NCBI RefSeq assembly: GCF_040869045.1
Contig: NC_090319.1
Coordinates: 300,440,998 to 300,504,997 of the forward strand
Source of the DNA: Eurosta solidaginis
Lineage: Eukaryota > Arthropoda > Insecta > Diptera > Tephritidae
Reading direction: 5' to 3'
DNA: 64,000 nt
Shown one piece after another: positions 42,545 through 54,384 of the stretch. The position numbers and the translations under genes were made by a program. The number at the start of each line of letters is the position of its first letter. Position 1 is the first letter of the stretch. Below the pieces are notes generated by a model. The model had not been told where the DNA came from and did no database searches. It saw only the letters and a list, made by a program, of their open reading frames with translations.

Positions 42545-43030
42545 TGTAACGAATTTTGGGGATTTGTGATATTTACGCACTTTCTGCTAACATTCGAATC
42601 GCTACACTGTTGAATAAATCACTTCAATATTCAGTATTGAAAACTGGTCTTTATTTAGATTACTTTGAGAGTAGTACAATTATACTTCAATATGACATAC
42701 TTCACAATAGCGTGTGTTAATCAAACTGATTAGTCATTCCTCAGCTTTCGCTGCTATTATACTCTCTGTTATCTCGTTCTCCTAAGGTCTAGTCGTTTCG
42801 CGAACCGGTGTTCCAGAACAGTAGTATCTCATGCTTGGTTATATACATGTATATTCGTAGTTTATGTTTTATGGCTAATGCGTGTGTATGTGTGAGTAAC
42901 AGCTTCGGCTGATAACTACATATTTTTTGTGTGTGACATATCTCATCGTCGCCTTCTACGTAAGAGTGGCTGCTTTATTGATGTTGAGCATTTATTTAGT
43001 AGCAGCTTAGTGATGCAAATATTCGTCACA
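42545..43030 (-). mobile_element. Solo LTR with ATAT target duplication (third copy)
   Basis: 486 bp, TGTAACGAATTTTGG...ATTCGTCACA, flanked by ATAT at 42541-42544 and 43031-43034. Same length and ends as the copy at 19162. Confidence 0.75.
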
Positions 43031-43110
43031 ATATAATTCGTTCTATAGTAGAAACTTCCAAGTTCACAAAAATGTGTGTAACTTCACGTAGTCTTTATTT
43101 ATAAAGGATG

Positions 43111-43225
43111 CTAAATTCGGAAAAGAAAGGAAAGGAAAGGAAAGGAAAGTAAGGAAAAGGATAGAAAAGTAAAGGAAAGGAAGGAAAGGAGAGCAAAAGA
43201 AAGGAAAGAAAGCAAAGGAAAGGAA
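43111..43225 (+). repeat. GGAAA-type purine microsatellite
   Basis: AAGGAAAGGAAAGGAAAGGA with interruptions over about 115 bases. It is followed to 43330 by several TTATCGA-type motifs. Confidence 0.85.
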
Positions 43226-43611
43226 TTATTCGAAAAGTTATAGAAAATTGCAGATAAATTTAGGAAAAGTTATCGATAAACTATCGAGAATTTGTCAATT
43301 ACTTATCGAAAAGTTATCGACGTGTTATCAAAAAATTATCGGTTTGCTAATAAAACTGCGGTCGTGATGCCCACTTTTTTCTCAAAACACTTTGCCATTT
43401 TACGAAATTCATTTGTGATAGGAGAAATGAGATGAAAAAAAATTCCCAAGAAATTTGTTCATCATTGCGGGAATGAGAGAGTGGAAAAATCTCCAAAAAA
43501 TTTGTATTCCGAATTGGGTTGATAGTACGTGTGTACCAACAAAGTGTGTACAAAAGGAAAATCAACAAAAATACAAAAGATAGGGATAAATTACAAAGCA
43601 TTCATAGGGGC

Positions 43612-43690
43612 ATTTAAATAGCTTAGTGGATAGAGGCATCTGCCTTAGCACCAATATGAATGCAGGTGAACTCAAGTTCAAAGCTCAGCA
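43612..43690 (+). mobile_element. tRNA-like SINE head remnant (family D)
   Basis: AATAGCTTAGTGGATAGAGG gives an A box and GAACTCAAGTTCAAAGCTC a diverged B box at tRNA-like spacing. The B box differs from the consensus and no tRNA fold is convincing, so it is taken as a SINE remnant rather than a tRNA gene. Confidence 0.45.
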
Positions 43691-44356
43691 CTTGATTATA
43701 CAACTAACTAGTGAGGAAGTGAAATTCAGAAAAATGTAATTGTAACCAACGGCGTGTCCAAAGTTTGTAATTTTTTTGAGTTTTTTTCTATAGATAAATA
43801 ATTTAATTGAAAATTTTTAGAAAATGTTTTTTGTTTCTTTAACAAATCGAACTATATTTTAAATGACATATAACAAAAATAATTCGTGTTTACTTTAGTG
43901 CTTTTTTTATCCCAGCACTGTACACATGTACGTAAGCATGCCACGTATATCTTTATAAAAATTTGGCCTTGTGAATCAATATATCGATTAGTATATATAA
44001 TAATTCAATAAGAATCTGAGCGAATATTAATGATTTAAATATTCTTTGCGATCAATAAACAATGTTTAGAAGAAAAAATCCTAATTTCGATTGACACTTT
44101 CCACAAATAATGGAATATTTTTGTAATGGAATTCATAGAAATATGAAAGAAGTTTCCCTGAAAGTCAAATAATTGTAATACGGGTGAGTCATTGAAATAG
44201 TTTCGAAATGATTCTAAAGTGTGACACTTAGTTGCATAATAGTTGATATGAAGAAAGAAGAATTTTTAAATTTACATACAAATGGCTTAACAATTTCACA
44301 CCGATTGCTATTGTAATTGATAATTGGCAATCACACAAATGAGTTTTTGGAAATTA
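43691..44356. other. A/T-rich DNA, no feature recognised
   Basis: No ORF, repeat or RNA that I can support in this A/T-rich stretch. Confidence 0.35.
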
Positions 44357-44490
44357 TACCGGATATTTCAATGCGAGTTTAAACTCCAGTTAAAGTTGAC
44401 CAGAGTTTAACCACCACTTTGTTCAATAATATTAATTTTTGCTGTCCATCTAAGGTTAAGCGACCGAAGTTTGCACTGAAAAACCAGACC
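44357..44490. mobile_element. Harbinger-like MITE with TTA target duplication
   Basis: Ends TACCGGATATTTCA and TGAAAAACCAGACC, flanked by TTA (44354-44356 and 44491-44493). It is related to the ends of the element at 16536-17906, with AGTTTAAACTCCAGTTAAA shared near its left end. Confidence 0.6.
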
Positions 44491-45216
44491 TTAAATACTC
44501 CGGTGCAATTAACATTTCATTAAATTAATTTTGAAACCCGAAAAAATCTGCATGTTTTTATTATTTTCGTAAAGTTTTATACCCAAAAAAGCATTAAAAT
44601 AATGAACCTTATGCATTAAAAGTGAGGAAAGTGGAAAATGCTCGATTTTTTTACATGAAGCGTAATATTTTTACAGCCATCTCGTCAGTCTCCAACTTCA
44701 CCGGGAATAAAAGAGAGAAAAGTAGAGGAAGGATGAAAAAAATATTAAGATGGAAAGGAGGAAAAGGTGACGATTAACTATAAAAAGAAAACGAGGTAAA
44801 CATTGTGAAGGAAAAGGAGAGAGAAAAAGCGAGAGAGAGAGAGAGAGCAAAAGAAAGACAGCTGAGTTGTGCGAAGAATAAGACGGTGGCTAAGTGACTG
44901 GTAGATCTGACCTCGGTAAAGATACTTAACTGATGCAATAATAATATAGCTACTACGGCGATATTTGAACTCTTGACATGAACTCTTTTAAAATTTTTAT
45001 TTTTCAGCTCTTGCAATCTACATACAAAATAAGTCTATCTACATGAATATAGAAAAATATAAAATCAACTTTCAACAAATGGCAATTAGCCAAAAGAATT
45101 TGATACATTTTTTTGAAAGAAAAGCGGCGCATGTCATAGCCAATGGTCGATATCAAAGCAAAAGGAACTTATTTCAAATTTAATACGTATTTTAATTCAA
45201 AAGAAGTAAAGGTGTA

Positions 45217-45575
45217 TAAGTTCGGGTGTAACCGAACATCATATACTCCATGCTTTGACTGTAATGAAGTATATAATACTAATCTACATAGTAATTTCTT
45301 ATCACACAACGGATTTTTACTAATTTTAAATTTTTCTTGCTTTTTTACGTTCTAGGGGGGAACTTTTTTTTTAAATATATGTAATAATAACGTAAAAAAG
45401 CAAGAAAAATTAAAAATTAGTAAAAATCCGTTGTGTGATAAGAAATTACTATGTAGATTTGTATTATATACTTCATTACAGTCAATACAAAAAAATCGAT
45501 TACTTTATACCTGTACAACCAACCGTTATCCAATCAAAGTTAATACACTGTGTGCAAAGCACGCTGAGTACAAAA
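45217..45575 (+). mobile_element. Deleted mini-me-like element with a 95-bp inverted repeat
   Basis: The left end carries the hairpin AGTTCGGGTGTAACCGAACA, and the right end ACCTGTACAACCAACCGTTA then AGTTAATACACTGTG, as in copy A. Between them two 95-bp arms (45257-45351 and 45389-45483) are inverted copies with about two mismatches. Confidence 0.7.
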
Positions 45576-45864
45576 ATGTCAAACCTGCTGCATATTGCCA
45601 AAACGCATGTTATTCAATATATAGACCGTATGTTATAAAATTTTAAAAGGTATTTATTATATGGCACGGTTTATTGTAAACAGACGTAAATCAAAATTTT
45701 ACTATTTCAAAACTAGCGCACCTGGCAGAGTTTGCTCTGCCCAAAAAGTGGTTTGGCTTCATTAAAAAACTGAGCCACGATTCCCTCTTCTCTCTATTCT
45801 ATTCTCTTCTACTATATCTTCCATTTTCCTTATTATTCCCTTACATTCCTTATTCCCTCCCACT

Positions 45865-48800
45865 CCCAATCACCATGTTGTAAAAAGAACCTAGGGTAAC
45901 CCTGGAATGTGTTTGTATGACATGTGTATCAAATGAAATGTGTTAATGATAATTTTAAAAGGGAGTGGGCCTAAGTTCTATAGGTGGACGCCTTTTTGAG
46001 ATATCGCCATAAAGGTGGACCAGGGGTGACTCTAGAATTTGTTTGTACAATATCGGTATCAAACGAAAGGTGTTAATAAGTGTTTTAAAAGGGAGTGGGC
46101 CTTAGTTCTATGGGTGGACGCCTTTTCGGGATATCGCCATAAACGTGGACCAGGGGTGACTCTAGAATGCGTTTGTACAATATCGGTATCAAACGAAAGG
46201 TGTTAATGAGTATTTTAAAAGGGCGTGGGCCTTAGTTCTTTAGGTGGACGCCTTTTCGAGATATCGCCATAAAGGTGGACCAGGGGTGACTCTAGAATTT
46301 TTTTGTACGATATGGGTATCAAATGAAAGGTGTTAATGAGTATTTTAAAAGGGAGTGGGCCTTAGTTCTATAGGTGGATGCCTTTTCGAGATATCGCCAT
46401 AAAGGTGGGCCAGGGGTGACTCTAGAATTTTTTTGTACGATATGGGTATCAAATTAAAGGTGTTAATGAGTATTTTAAAAGGGAGTGGGCCTTAGTTCTA
46501 TAGGTGGATGCCTTTTCGAGATATCGCCATAAAGATGGACCAGGGGTGACTCTAGAATTTGTTTGTACGATATGAGTATCAAATGAAAGGTGTTAATGAG
46601 TATTTTAAAACGGAGTGGGCCTTAGTTCTATAGGTGGACGCCTTTTCGGAATATCGTTATAAAAGTGGACCAGGGTTGACTCTAGAATGCGTTTGTACAA
46701 TATCGGTATCAAACGAAAGGTGTTAATAAGTGTTTTAAAAGGGAGTGGACCTTAGTTCTATGTGTGTACGCCTTTTCGGGATATCGCCATAAACGTGGAC
46801 CAGGGGTGACTCTAGAATGCGTTTGTACAATATCGGTATCAAACGAAAGGTGTTAATGAGTATTTTAAAAGGGCGTGGGCCTTAGTTCTATAGGTGGACG
46901 CCTTTTCGAGATATCGCCATAAAGGTGGACCAGGGGTGACTCTAGAATTTGTTTGTACGATATGGGTATCAAATGAAAGGTTTTAATGAGTATTTTAAAA
47001 GGGAGTGGGCCTTAGTTCTATAGGTGGATGCCTTTTCGAGATATCGCCATAAAGGTGGGCCAGGGGTGACTCTAGAATTTTTTTGTACGATATGGGCATC
47101 AAATGAAAGGTGTTAATGAGTATTTTAAAAGGGAGTGGGCCTTAGTTCTATAGGTGGATGCCTTTTCGAGATATCGCCATAAAGGTGGGCCAGGGGTGAC
47201 TCTAGAATTTTTTGTACGATATGGGTATCAAATGAAAGGTGCTAATGAGTATTCTAAAAGGCAGTGGGCCTTAGTTCTATAGGTGGATGCCTTTTCGAAA
47301 TATCGCCATAAAGGTGGGCCAGGGGTGACTCTAGAATTTTTTTGTACGATATGGGTATCAAATGAAAGGTGTTAATGAGTATTTTAAAAGGGCGTGGGCC
47401 TTAGTTCTATAGGTGGACGCCTTTTCAAATTATCGCTATAAAGGTGGACCAGGGGTGACTCTAGAATTTGTTTGTACGATATGGGTATCAAATGAAAGGT
47501 GTTAATGAGTATTTTAAAAGGGAGTGGGCCTTAGTTCTATAGGTGGATGCCTTTTCGAGATATCGCCATAAAGGTGGGCCAGGGGTGACTCTAGAATTTT
47601 TTTGTACGATATGGGTATCAAATGAAAGGTGTTAATGAGTATTTTAAAAAGGAGTGGGCCTTAGTTCTATATGTGGACGCCTTTTGGAGATATCGCCATA
47701 AACGTGGACCAGGGGTGACTCTAGAATATGTTTGTACGATATGGGTATCAAATTAAAGGTATTAATGAGGGTTTTAAAAGGCGTGAAGGCGTTTTCCAGA
47801 CATCAACCAAAATGTGGACCAGGGTGATCCAGAACATCATCTGTCGGGTACCGCTAATTTATTTATATATGTAATACCACGAACAGTATTCCTTACAAGA
47901 TTCCAAGGGCTTTTGATTTCGCCCTGCAAAACTTTTCCATTTTCTTCTACTTAATATGGTAGGTGTCACACCCATTTTACCAAGTCTTTTTCTAAACTTA
48001 TATTTTGCGTCAATAGACCAATACAATTACCATGTTTCATCCCTTTTTTCGTATTTGGTATATAATTATGGCATTTTTTCATTTTTCGTAATTTTCGATA
48101 TCGAAAAAGTGGGCGTGGTCATAGTCGGATTTCGGCCATTTTTTACACCAATACAAAGTGAGTTCAGATAAGTACGTGAACTGAGTTTAGTAAAGATACA
48201 TCGATTTTTGCTCAAGTTATCGTGTTAACGGCCGAGCGGAAGGACAGACGGTCGACTGTGTATAAAAACTGGGCGTAGCTTCAACCGATTTCGCCCTTTT
48301 TCACAGAAAACAGTTATCGTCCTAGAATCTAAGCCTCTACCAAATTTCACAAGGATTGGTAAATGGTTATGGCATTAAAAGTATCCTAGACAAATTAAAT
48401 GAAAAAGGGCGGAGCCACGCCCATTTTGAAATTTTCTTTTATTTTTGTATTTTGTTGCAACATATCATTACTGGAGTTGAATGTTTACATAATATACTTA
48501 TATACTGTAAAGATATTAACTTTTCTTTTAAAATTTGAATTAAAAAAAAAAAATTTTTAAAGTGGGCGTGGTCGTTCTCCGATTTTGCTAATTTTTATTA
48601 AGCAGACATACAGTAATAAGAATAACGTTCCTGCCAAATTTCATCATGATATCTTCAACGACTGCCAAATTAAAGCTTGCAAAACTTCTAAATTACCTTC
48701 TTTTAAAAGTGGGCGGTGCCACGCCCATTGTCGAAAATTTTACTAGTTTTCTATTCTGCGTCATAAGTTCAACTCACCTACCAAGTTGCATCGCTTAATC

Positions 48801-49138
48801 TGTATTTGGTAATGAATTATCGCACTTTTTCGATTTTTCGAAATTTTCGATATCGAAAAAGTGGGCGTGGTTATTGTCCGATATCGTTCATTTTAAATAG
48901 CGATCTGAGATGAGTGCCCAGGAACCTACATACCAAATTTCATCAAGATACCTCAAAATTTCCTCAAGTTATCGTGTTAACGGACAGACGGACGGACGGA
49001 CATGGCTCGAATTTTTTTTCGATACTGATGATTTTGATATATGGAAGTCTATATCTATCTCGATTCCTTTATACCTGTACAACCAACCGTTATCCAATCA
49101 TAGTTAATATACTCTGTGAGCTCTGCTCAACTGAGTAT
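45865..49138 (+). mobile_element. Mini-me-like element, copy B, with expanded satellite
   Basis: It matches copy A (9112-11172) from CACCATGT...CTAGGGTAACCCTGG to the terminal CTGCTCAACTGAGTATA. It includes TTCATCATGATATCTTC blocks, GTGGGCGGTGCCACGCCCAT and the GGACAGACGGACGGACGGAC run, here one repeat shorter. The 5' hairpin end is missing. No protein is encoded. Confidence 0.75.
45891..47830 (+). repeat. 130-bp satellite, about 15 units, with a 650-bp higher-order period
   Basis: CAGGGGTGACTCTAGAAT (or a close variant) recurs every 130 bp from 46021 to 47710, with one 129-bp step at 47191-47320. Units starting at 46021 and 46671, and at 46151 and 46801, share private variants, so blocks of five units (650 bp) were duplicated. 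Confidence 0.88.
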
Positions 49139-49552
49139 ACAAATTTGATTGAGCCATGTCCGTCCGTCCGTCCGTCTGTCCGTTAACACGATAGCTTGAG
49201 TAAATATTGAGACATCTTCACCAAATTTGGTATGTAAGTTCCTGGCCACACATCTCAGATCGCTATTTAAAATGAACGAAATCGGACTACAACCACGCCC
49301 ACTTTTTCGATATCGAAAATTTCGAAAAACCGAAAAAGTGCGATAATTCATTACCAAAAACGGATAACGTGATGAAACTTGGTAGGTGGGTTGACCTTAT
49401 GACGCAGAATAGAAAATTAGTAAAATTTTGGACAACGGGCGTGGCACCGCCCATTTTTAAAAGAAGGTAATTTAAAAGTTTTGCAAGATGTAATTTGGCA
49501 GCTGAGTATGTAATGTTCGGTTACACCCGAACTTAGCCTTCCTTACTTGTTT
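49139..49552 (-). mobile_element. Inverted partial mini-me-like element, copy C
   Basis: Reads as the reverse complement of copy B's right part and left end: GTCCGTCCGTCCGTCTGTCC at its start and AACTTAGCCTTCCTTACTTG at its end. With copy B it makes a long inverted repeat whose arms meet near 49138. Confidence 0.75.
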
Positions 49553-50023
49553 TAACTATAATTTTTTCAGCACTTCTTGGGGCTGAAACTCGCATTGTTA
49601 TATAGAACAGGCTTTCGAGTTAGTCTTTGAAGCAATATTTAAAAATTCCTTTTATCTCGTATTATTTTTAGCAAACGAGTGAGTGAGTAAATTGTTCTCT
49701 TCTATCTCTCATCTCTTACCAAAACCCAAATGTGTTTATGCATATAATTAAATTAAATTTTATGAATGGCAAGTTGGCCCGTTTTGCTATATTTATAATG
49801 TAAATTTGTAGGTATTTATATTAATAAATAATATGTGTCCCTTCACTTGGATGAGCATATCAATCACTTGTCTGCTTGAAATATGAACATTTTGCCCGGT
49901 CCAACTTGGCTCGATTTAACAAATTAGTTAAGTGTTGAAAGTATTTTAAGCATAAATAAATTTTCTTGGCTATTTAAAATATTTAGCTATGTATATGTAA
50001 GTAAATTTCTTAAATTTAGTATC

Positions 50024-50468
50024 ATATGTATTGTTTCTAATTGCTGTTTTTATGTACGGGTCCCGTTTTCGCTCTTATTTGGAATCCAAATCTATAAATA
50101 AAGTTTTGGTTGTAAAGATGGAGATTCGGGCTATTAGCGAGCTTTGGGCAATTTTGGTCCTAGTGCTTTTGTTTAGCTATATTTTATTAAAAAAAATTGT
50201 TAAAAATAAACGATTGTGAGCACACAAAGAAATCTATTTGTGTTCTGGCACTATTGTGAATATTTGCACTGCATTACGCTAGATGGCAGCGCAAGCTGTA
50301 TTGTACGCTAGATGGCAGCGCACTCTGTTAGTTTTAATTGATTTACGGCAGTTGCTATTATACGCTAGAAGGCAGCGCGAGCTCTAAGTTAATAGAACAG
50401 CTGCTTTCTGTTGATATTTGATAAGAGACTTTTATATTGGTTGAGCAAGATGCGCACGGGTCCGGCTC
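50024..50468 (+). repeat. R430 dispersed repeat, copy 3
   Basis: Opposite orientation to copies 1 and 2. The frame FMYGSRFRSYLESKSINKVL to LLFSYILLKKIVKNKRL is open. Here the stop is later because one base change removed it. The 3' part has three copies of a roughly 30-bp motif (TACGCTAGATGGCAGCGCA) at about 50275-50380. Confidence 0.6.
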
Positions 50469-50537
50469 GTAAGCAATAAATAGTTTTTAGGATGAACTTC
50501 GGGTTCTATCCCCACTTTTTTTCATTATCATCATTGA

Positions 50538-51100
50538 TTGACGCTTGACCACCTAAACGATTTTTCCCGTTTCGTAAGAAGTCACGCCAGCTATGCCTGC
50601 TTCGCGATAGCTTACGTTAATTGGGAGCACCAAGGGAGATCAAGTCTTCCTCCACCTGCCTCCCCTGTCTCCGCGTTCCTCGGATTTCAAACTGCGGTGT
50701 CGACTGAAATACTTTCCTGGCCGGAGCGTCTTTGTCCATTCGCATAACATAACCTTGCCAGCGAAGACTTTGGGGTTTTATTTGCTGCACTATCGTCATA
50801 TATGCCAGCTCAGCACTATACCTCCTTCGATACTCGCCGTCGTCACCACGGACAGAACCATAAATCTTCCGGAAACCCTTTCTCTCGAACACTCCAAGAG
50901 TCATCTCAGTTTTTCTCGACACCGTTCATGATTCCGAGCTTTACATCAGGACAGGTACGATGAGCGATTTGTAGAGCGTGATGTTTGTTCGTCGAGTCTC
51001 GAATTTATATCGTCAACAGTGACGTGGCCTCCAAAGCGCGAATGCGCCGATTCTTTCTTGAATGACAGCAAGTACTTCGTCTTGTCCCCATTTACCGCAA
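50538..51100 (-). pseudogene. LINE ORF2 C-terminal fragment
   Basis: On the minus strand: TLYKSLIVPVL-like, then TLGVFERKGFRKIYGSVRGD, RWQGYVMRMDKDAPARKVFQ and RRQGRQVEEDL. This is the C-terminal end of a reverse-transcriptase polyprotein of the RTE/CR1-like type. Frames change and stops occur, so it is decayed. Confidence 0.65.
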
Positions 51101-51104
51101 GACC

Positions 51105-52553
51105 CACTTTTGTTTAACCTTTACATATCGGGGATCCCTTCCCCACCAGAAGAATTTACCATTATGTCCTACGATAATGGCAACAGGCCCTAGTCCATCC
51201 ATGAATAAGCTATGCTATAAAATTAGCGACTATCTATTTCCAGTTTTACACCTCAAGAAATTTGGCACTGTCACCGACCAAATCCTCGGCGGATTTACTT
51301 ACAACATGCACGGGGCAAACGTCGGCAATATTGAACATCCCCGACAAAGACATTACCATAGTGACTGTCTTACACCGAAAAATATTGACATTCGATTAGG
51401 ATCTACATTTTGGAGAGCATGCAGCCGCAATTGTACCTAAAGAGCTGTAACAAAATTCTCAAGTCCCTCTCCGGCAGCCCTTGGAGCAAAGATAAAAGCT
51501 CATAGCCTATTAAGCAATTGGTCGGCGGCCGCTTGTGGGCTACACGTCTCCTATATGGTCGCGAAGCCTACTGGAAGCACACTCGAAGAAGCTGCAAGCC
51601 TGTAAAAACACCGCACTCAGATCCGCCACGGGATGTCTTCTTATGTCTCCAGAACATCATCTACACAGTAAGGCGAGAATAAACCCAATAATGGAGACAA
51701 ATTGAAGGCTGAACAACCATTTTCTATTGAATACACAGAAACCTGGGGATCCCAACAGGCATCTGATTGAAGAGCCCCCGTCTCCCAAAAGCTTAAAAAG
51801 TCAACTCTGTAAGCAATCAATACTTGGCGCGATTAGCGTCCTTAGGCCGACTTTCTTTTCCAATTTGCGTCGTGCTCCTCTTAATTTTCTCCGCAAATTG
51901 GCTGGACGGGAGCTACATGTTTTACGCCGACTTCCGACGGCATCTGCAAGGCAGATAAGTTTTCACTGACAACCTTTTCATGATAATTGAAAAAAAATTT
52001 TTTAATTTATGATGTTACTTTGTCCTGAAGTTGAATCCAGGACTCTCGGTGTGGTAGACGTAACACGCTACCATCACACTACGGCGGCCGCTCTGTAAGC
52101 ACTATGAAGCTATGAAGAAAGCTGAAGCACTGAAGCAGTGAGCTGCATGAATAAAAGGAACACAAAACAGCCTTAAGGGATATCCACAAAAAGTCGCCAA
52201 ATTACTAGAGACAATTACAAGATAAATACCCTAAACAGTTGAGGAAAGCAACCTCCGCGGAGAGACGCGGGTCACTCCAGCAAAACTGTGCTCTGGATAC
52301 GGTAACAGGTTAAACTCTTACTTATCCAGAATCAACACCGACATACAAAATGTGTGCCCCGCTTGTAACGTATCCCCAATGACACCAACCATATTTTCAA
52401 TTCCAAAGTGGAACCAATGCCACCTTTATCTCTTTTGTCCAACTCTGTTGAAATTGCAAGTTTCCTCAGATTCTCCTTAGAGGATGTTGATGACAATTTG
52501 TGAGTGATCGCACCTATTGGATGCGATGAAGTACTGCTACAGTAGCAACAACA
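51105..52553 (+). pseudogene. Second, 5'-truncated copy of the Jockey-type LINE
   Basis: Homologous to 27340-28520: PLLFNLYI-like RT, then SMNTQKPG..., SSLSP and VCPACNVSP near the end, with DDNL and stop at 52501. It ends with GCTACAGTAGCAACAACAA and lacks the 3' UTR. Many frameshifts. A SINE (51816-52090) interrupts it. Confidence 0.7.
51816..52090 (-). mobile_element. Complete tRNA-derived SINE (family A) with 11-bp target duplication
   Basis: 275 bp, flanked by CTCTGTAAGCA at 51805-51815 and 52091-52101. On the minus strand: a tRNA-like head with TAGTGTGATGGTAGCGTG and box B GGATTCAACTTC, then a body with CATGTAGCTCCCGTCCAGCC and GACGCAAATTGGAAAAGAAA, ending GCGCCAAGTATTGAT. The target duplication proves retroposition into the older LINE. 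Confidence 0.85.
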
Positions 52554-53676
52554 AACGCGTTGATGCTCTAAAGCTACCGGTGCTGTTAACCCTAGTTCAC
52601 ATTCATAACCTACATGAATAATTTTTCCACGCACACCTCCTACTCAATACTTTTAAAAAATATTTTTTTAAATCTATTAACTATCTAAAATATGGAAGTT
52701 TTTCGAGTTTGGTGAAGAAATCTGCGCGAGATGAAGAATCACCAGATCTTTTTTACTTTGTCGTTTAAACCAAAAAATCTGTCCCCCATTTGCTCTGAAA
52801 AGTATTTTTACGATTTATAATGGATATTTTTTTTGTTTTCAGAATAAAAAAATTAAATAAACTAAATACTATCAAATTTCAATACAAATATATCCGGACG
52901 AACACAGGAAATTCTGGAAATTAATCTCTCTGATCCAAATTATTTATAATAAAGTTGCTCACATCCACCTCATTCTAGTGTATGCGGCAAGTCTAGGTTG
53001 ATTCGATGAAATTCCGAAAGTCCTGCAGGTTGGTTCCGCGTACCGCATGATATCCGCACATGCTATACTAGTCGTTGTAGTTGCCAAACCGATGGGTTGT
53101 GAATATATATCCAAGAGCTACGAGGGAGAGCGGATGAACACTTGTGCAACCATTGAGCAGCGTAAGAAGACCTACAGAGGTAAAAGATGAGATACGGACA
53201 ATCAGCTTTAAAACTACTCCTCACGAAACGGGAGGCAGGATGGTTAGCCCATTAACCTGCGATCCGTATAATTCACGTAGTGATTCAATAGTTTCAGAAA
53301 ATCTCGCTACTAGAGCAATTAGCAACCCGGTAAATGTATAAATTATTTCCACTTTCCATGTATTCTTTCAATTAATTATTGCTGCAAAACAATTGAACTT
53401 TCTGCTCAAGCCTCGTAAAACTGATTCGATTCCACCTGTTTTCTATCTTTATTATGAATGAAGTGAAATCTTCCGGCGTGCGTATCTCTCACTCTATCAA
53501 TGTGAATTCCCATTAGTCGATTGCAAATGCAACAAATAAATTAATAATTCTAATGTAGCAATGCTAAGCTATCAATTGTAAATATTAAAAACGATTTGAG
53601 CACAAACAAAGTGTTAAAAGAGATCTAAAGGCAACTCAATGAGCAAGAATCTTAAAGCGGAAATACATATTTACTA
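52554..53676. other. Intergenic/intron DNA, no gene recognised
   Basis: A/T-rich. No repeat, exon or RNA that I can support. A 65-codon plus ORF (53144-53341) has no recognisable features. Confidence 0.35.
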
Positions 53677-54048
53677 GGGCGGGTCGATTTAAAAATCGCT
53701 CATTGCTCTGTGAAAATCATATTCTAGGATCAAAATAAGAAACTTTGCCGAAGGACCCATACCTCTAAAACGAATTCTGATGCCCCCCAATTTGGGTCGA
53801 ACTTTTGGGTAGGGGCAAATTTTCAAAAATTCCACTTTGACCCATTTAGAGTGCTCCAATCGAGTCCAAATGTATGACCGACCGCCACTAACTTTGGAGG
53901 CCCGACCCACCGATGCCAGTGGCACACCCCCTGGAACCCCCTGGGAGTTCACCATACAAACATTTCAAAAAATCGCCGGTTTTGCACTTTACATGAAAAA
54001 ATCAGCTAAATGGGCGATTTTTATGCCTCCCCACAAATCGACCCGGCC
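53677..54048. mobile_element. MITE with TA target duplication
   Basis: 372 bp with inverted ends GGGCGGGTCGATTT and AAATCGACCCGGCC, flanked by TA on both sides. It contains unusual G/C-rich blocks (CCCCCTGGAACCCCCTGGGA). A related end (ACAAATCGACCCAACCCA) is at about 58624-58641. A mariner-like origin is inferred only from the TA target. Confidence 0.65.
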
Positions 54049-54384
54049 TAATATTTACACTTACAGTGGTAAACTATGAATAGAAAAGATTGCATGAAAG
54101 TATCGTGTCAATCGTCCATTGATGATTATTGAGGGACACAAATATCGATGCTACCGCCCGTATTTCATTTCTACACAAATATTGTGGCGATTGTTATCAA
54201 TTATCACACATCACTAAGCAATTCCAATTCTCACCACTTACTAAGTAAGGACGGGACTATCTTCGGCTGTGTCGAAGACTTCATACCTTTCATGAATGGG
54301 TCTGAACAATAATCTTATCCCGTTCGTAATCTCCGAATAATCGGATGTATAAGATAAGAAATATCTAGTGAACAGATCAACATA

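Noticed and set aside
53144..53341. A 65-codon plus ORF possibly a small gene
   Set aside because: No features, no relatives, no promoter or splice evidence.
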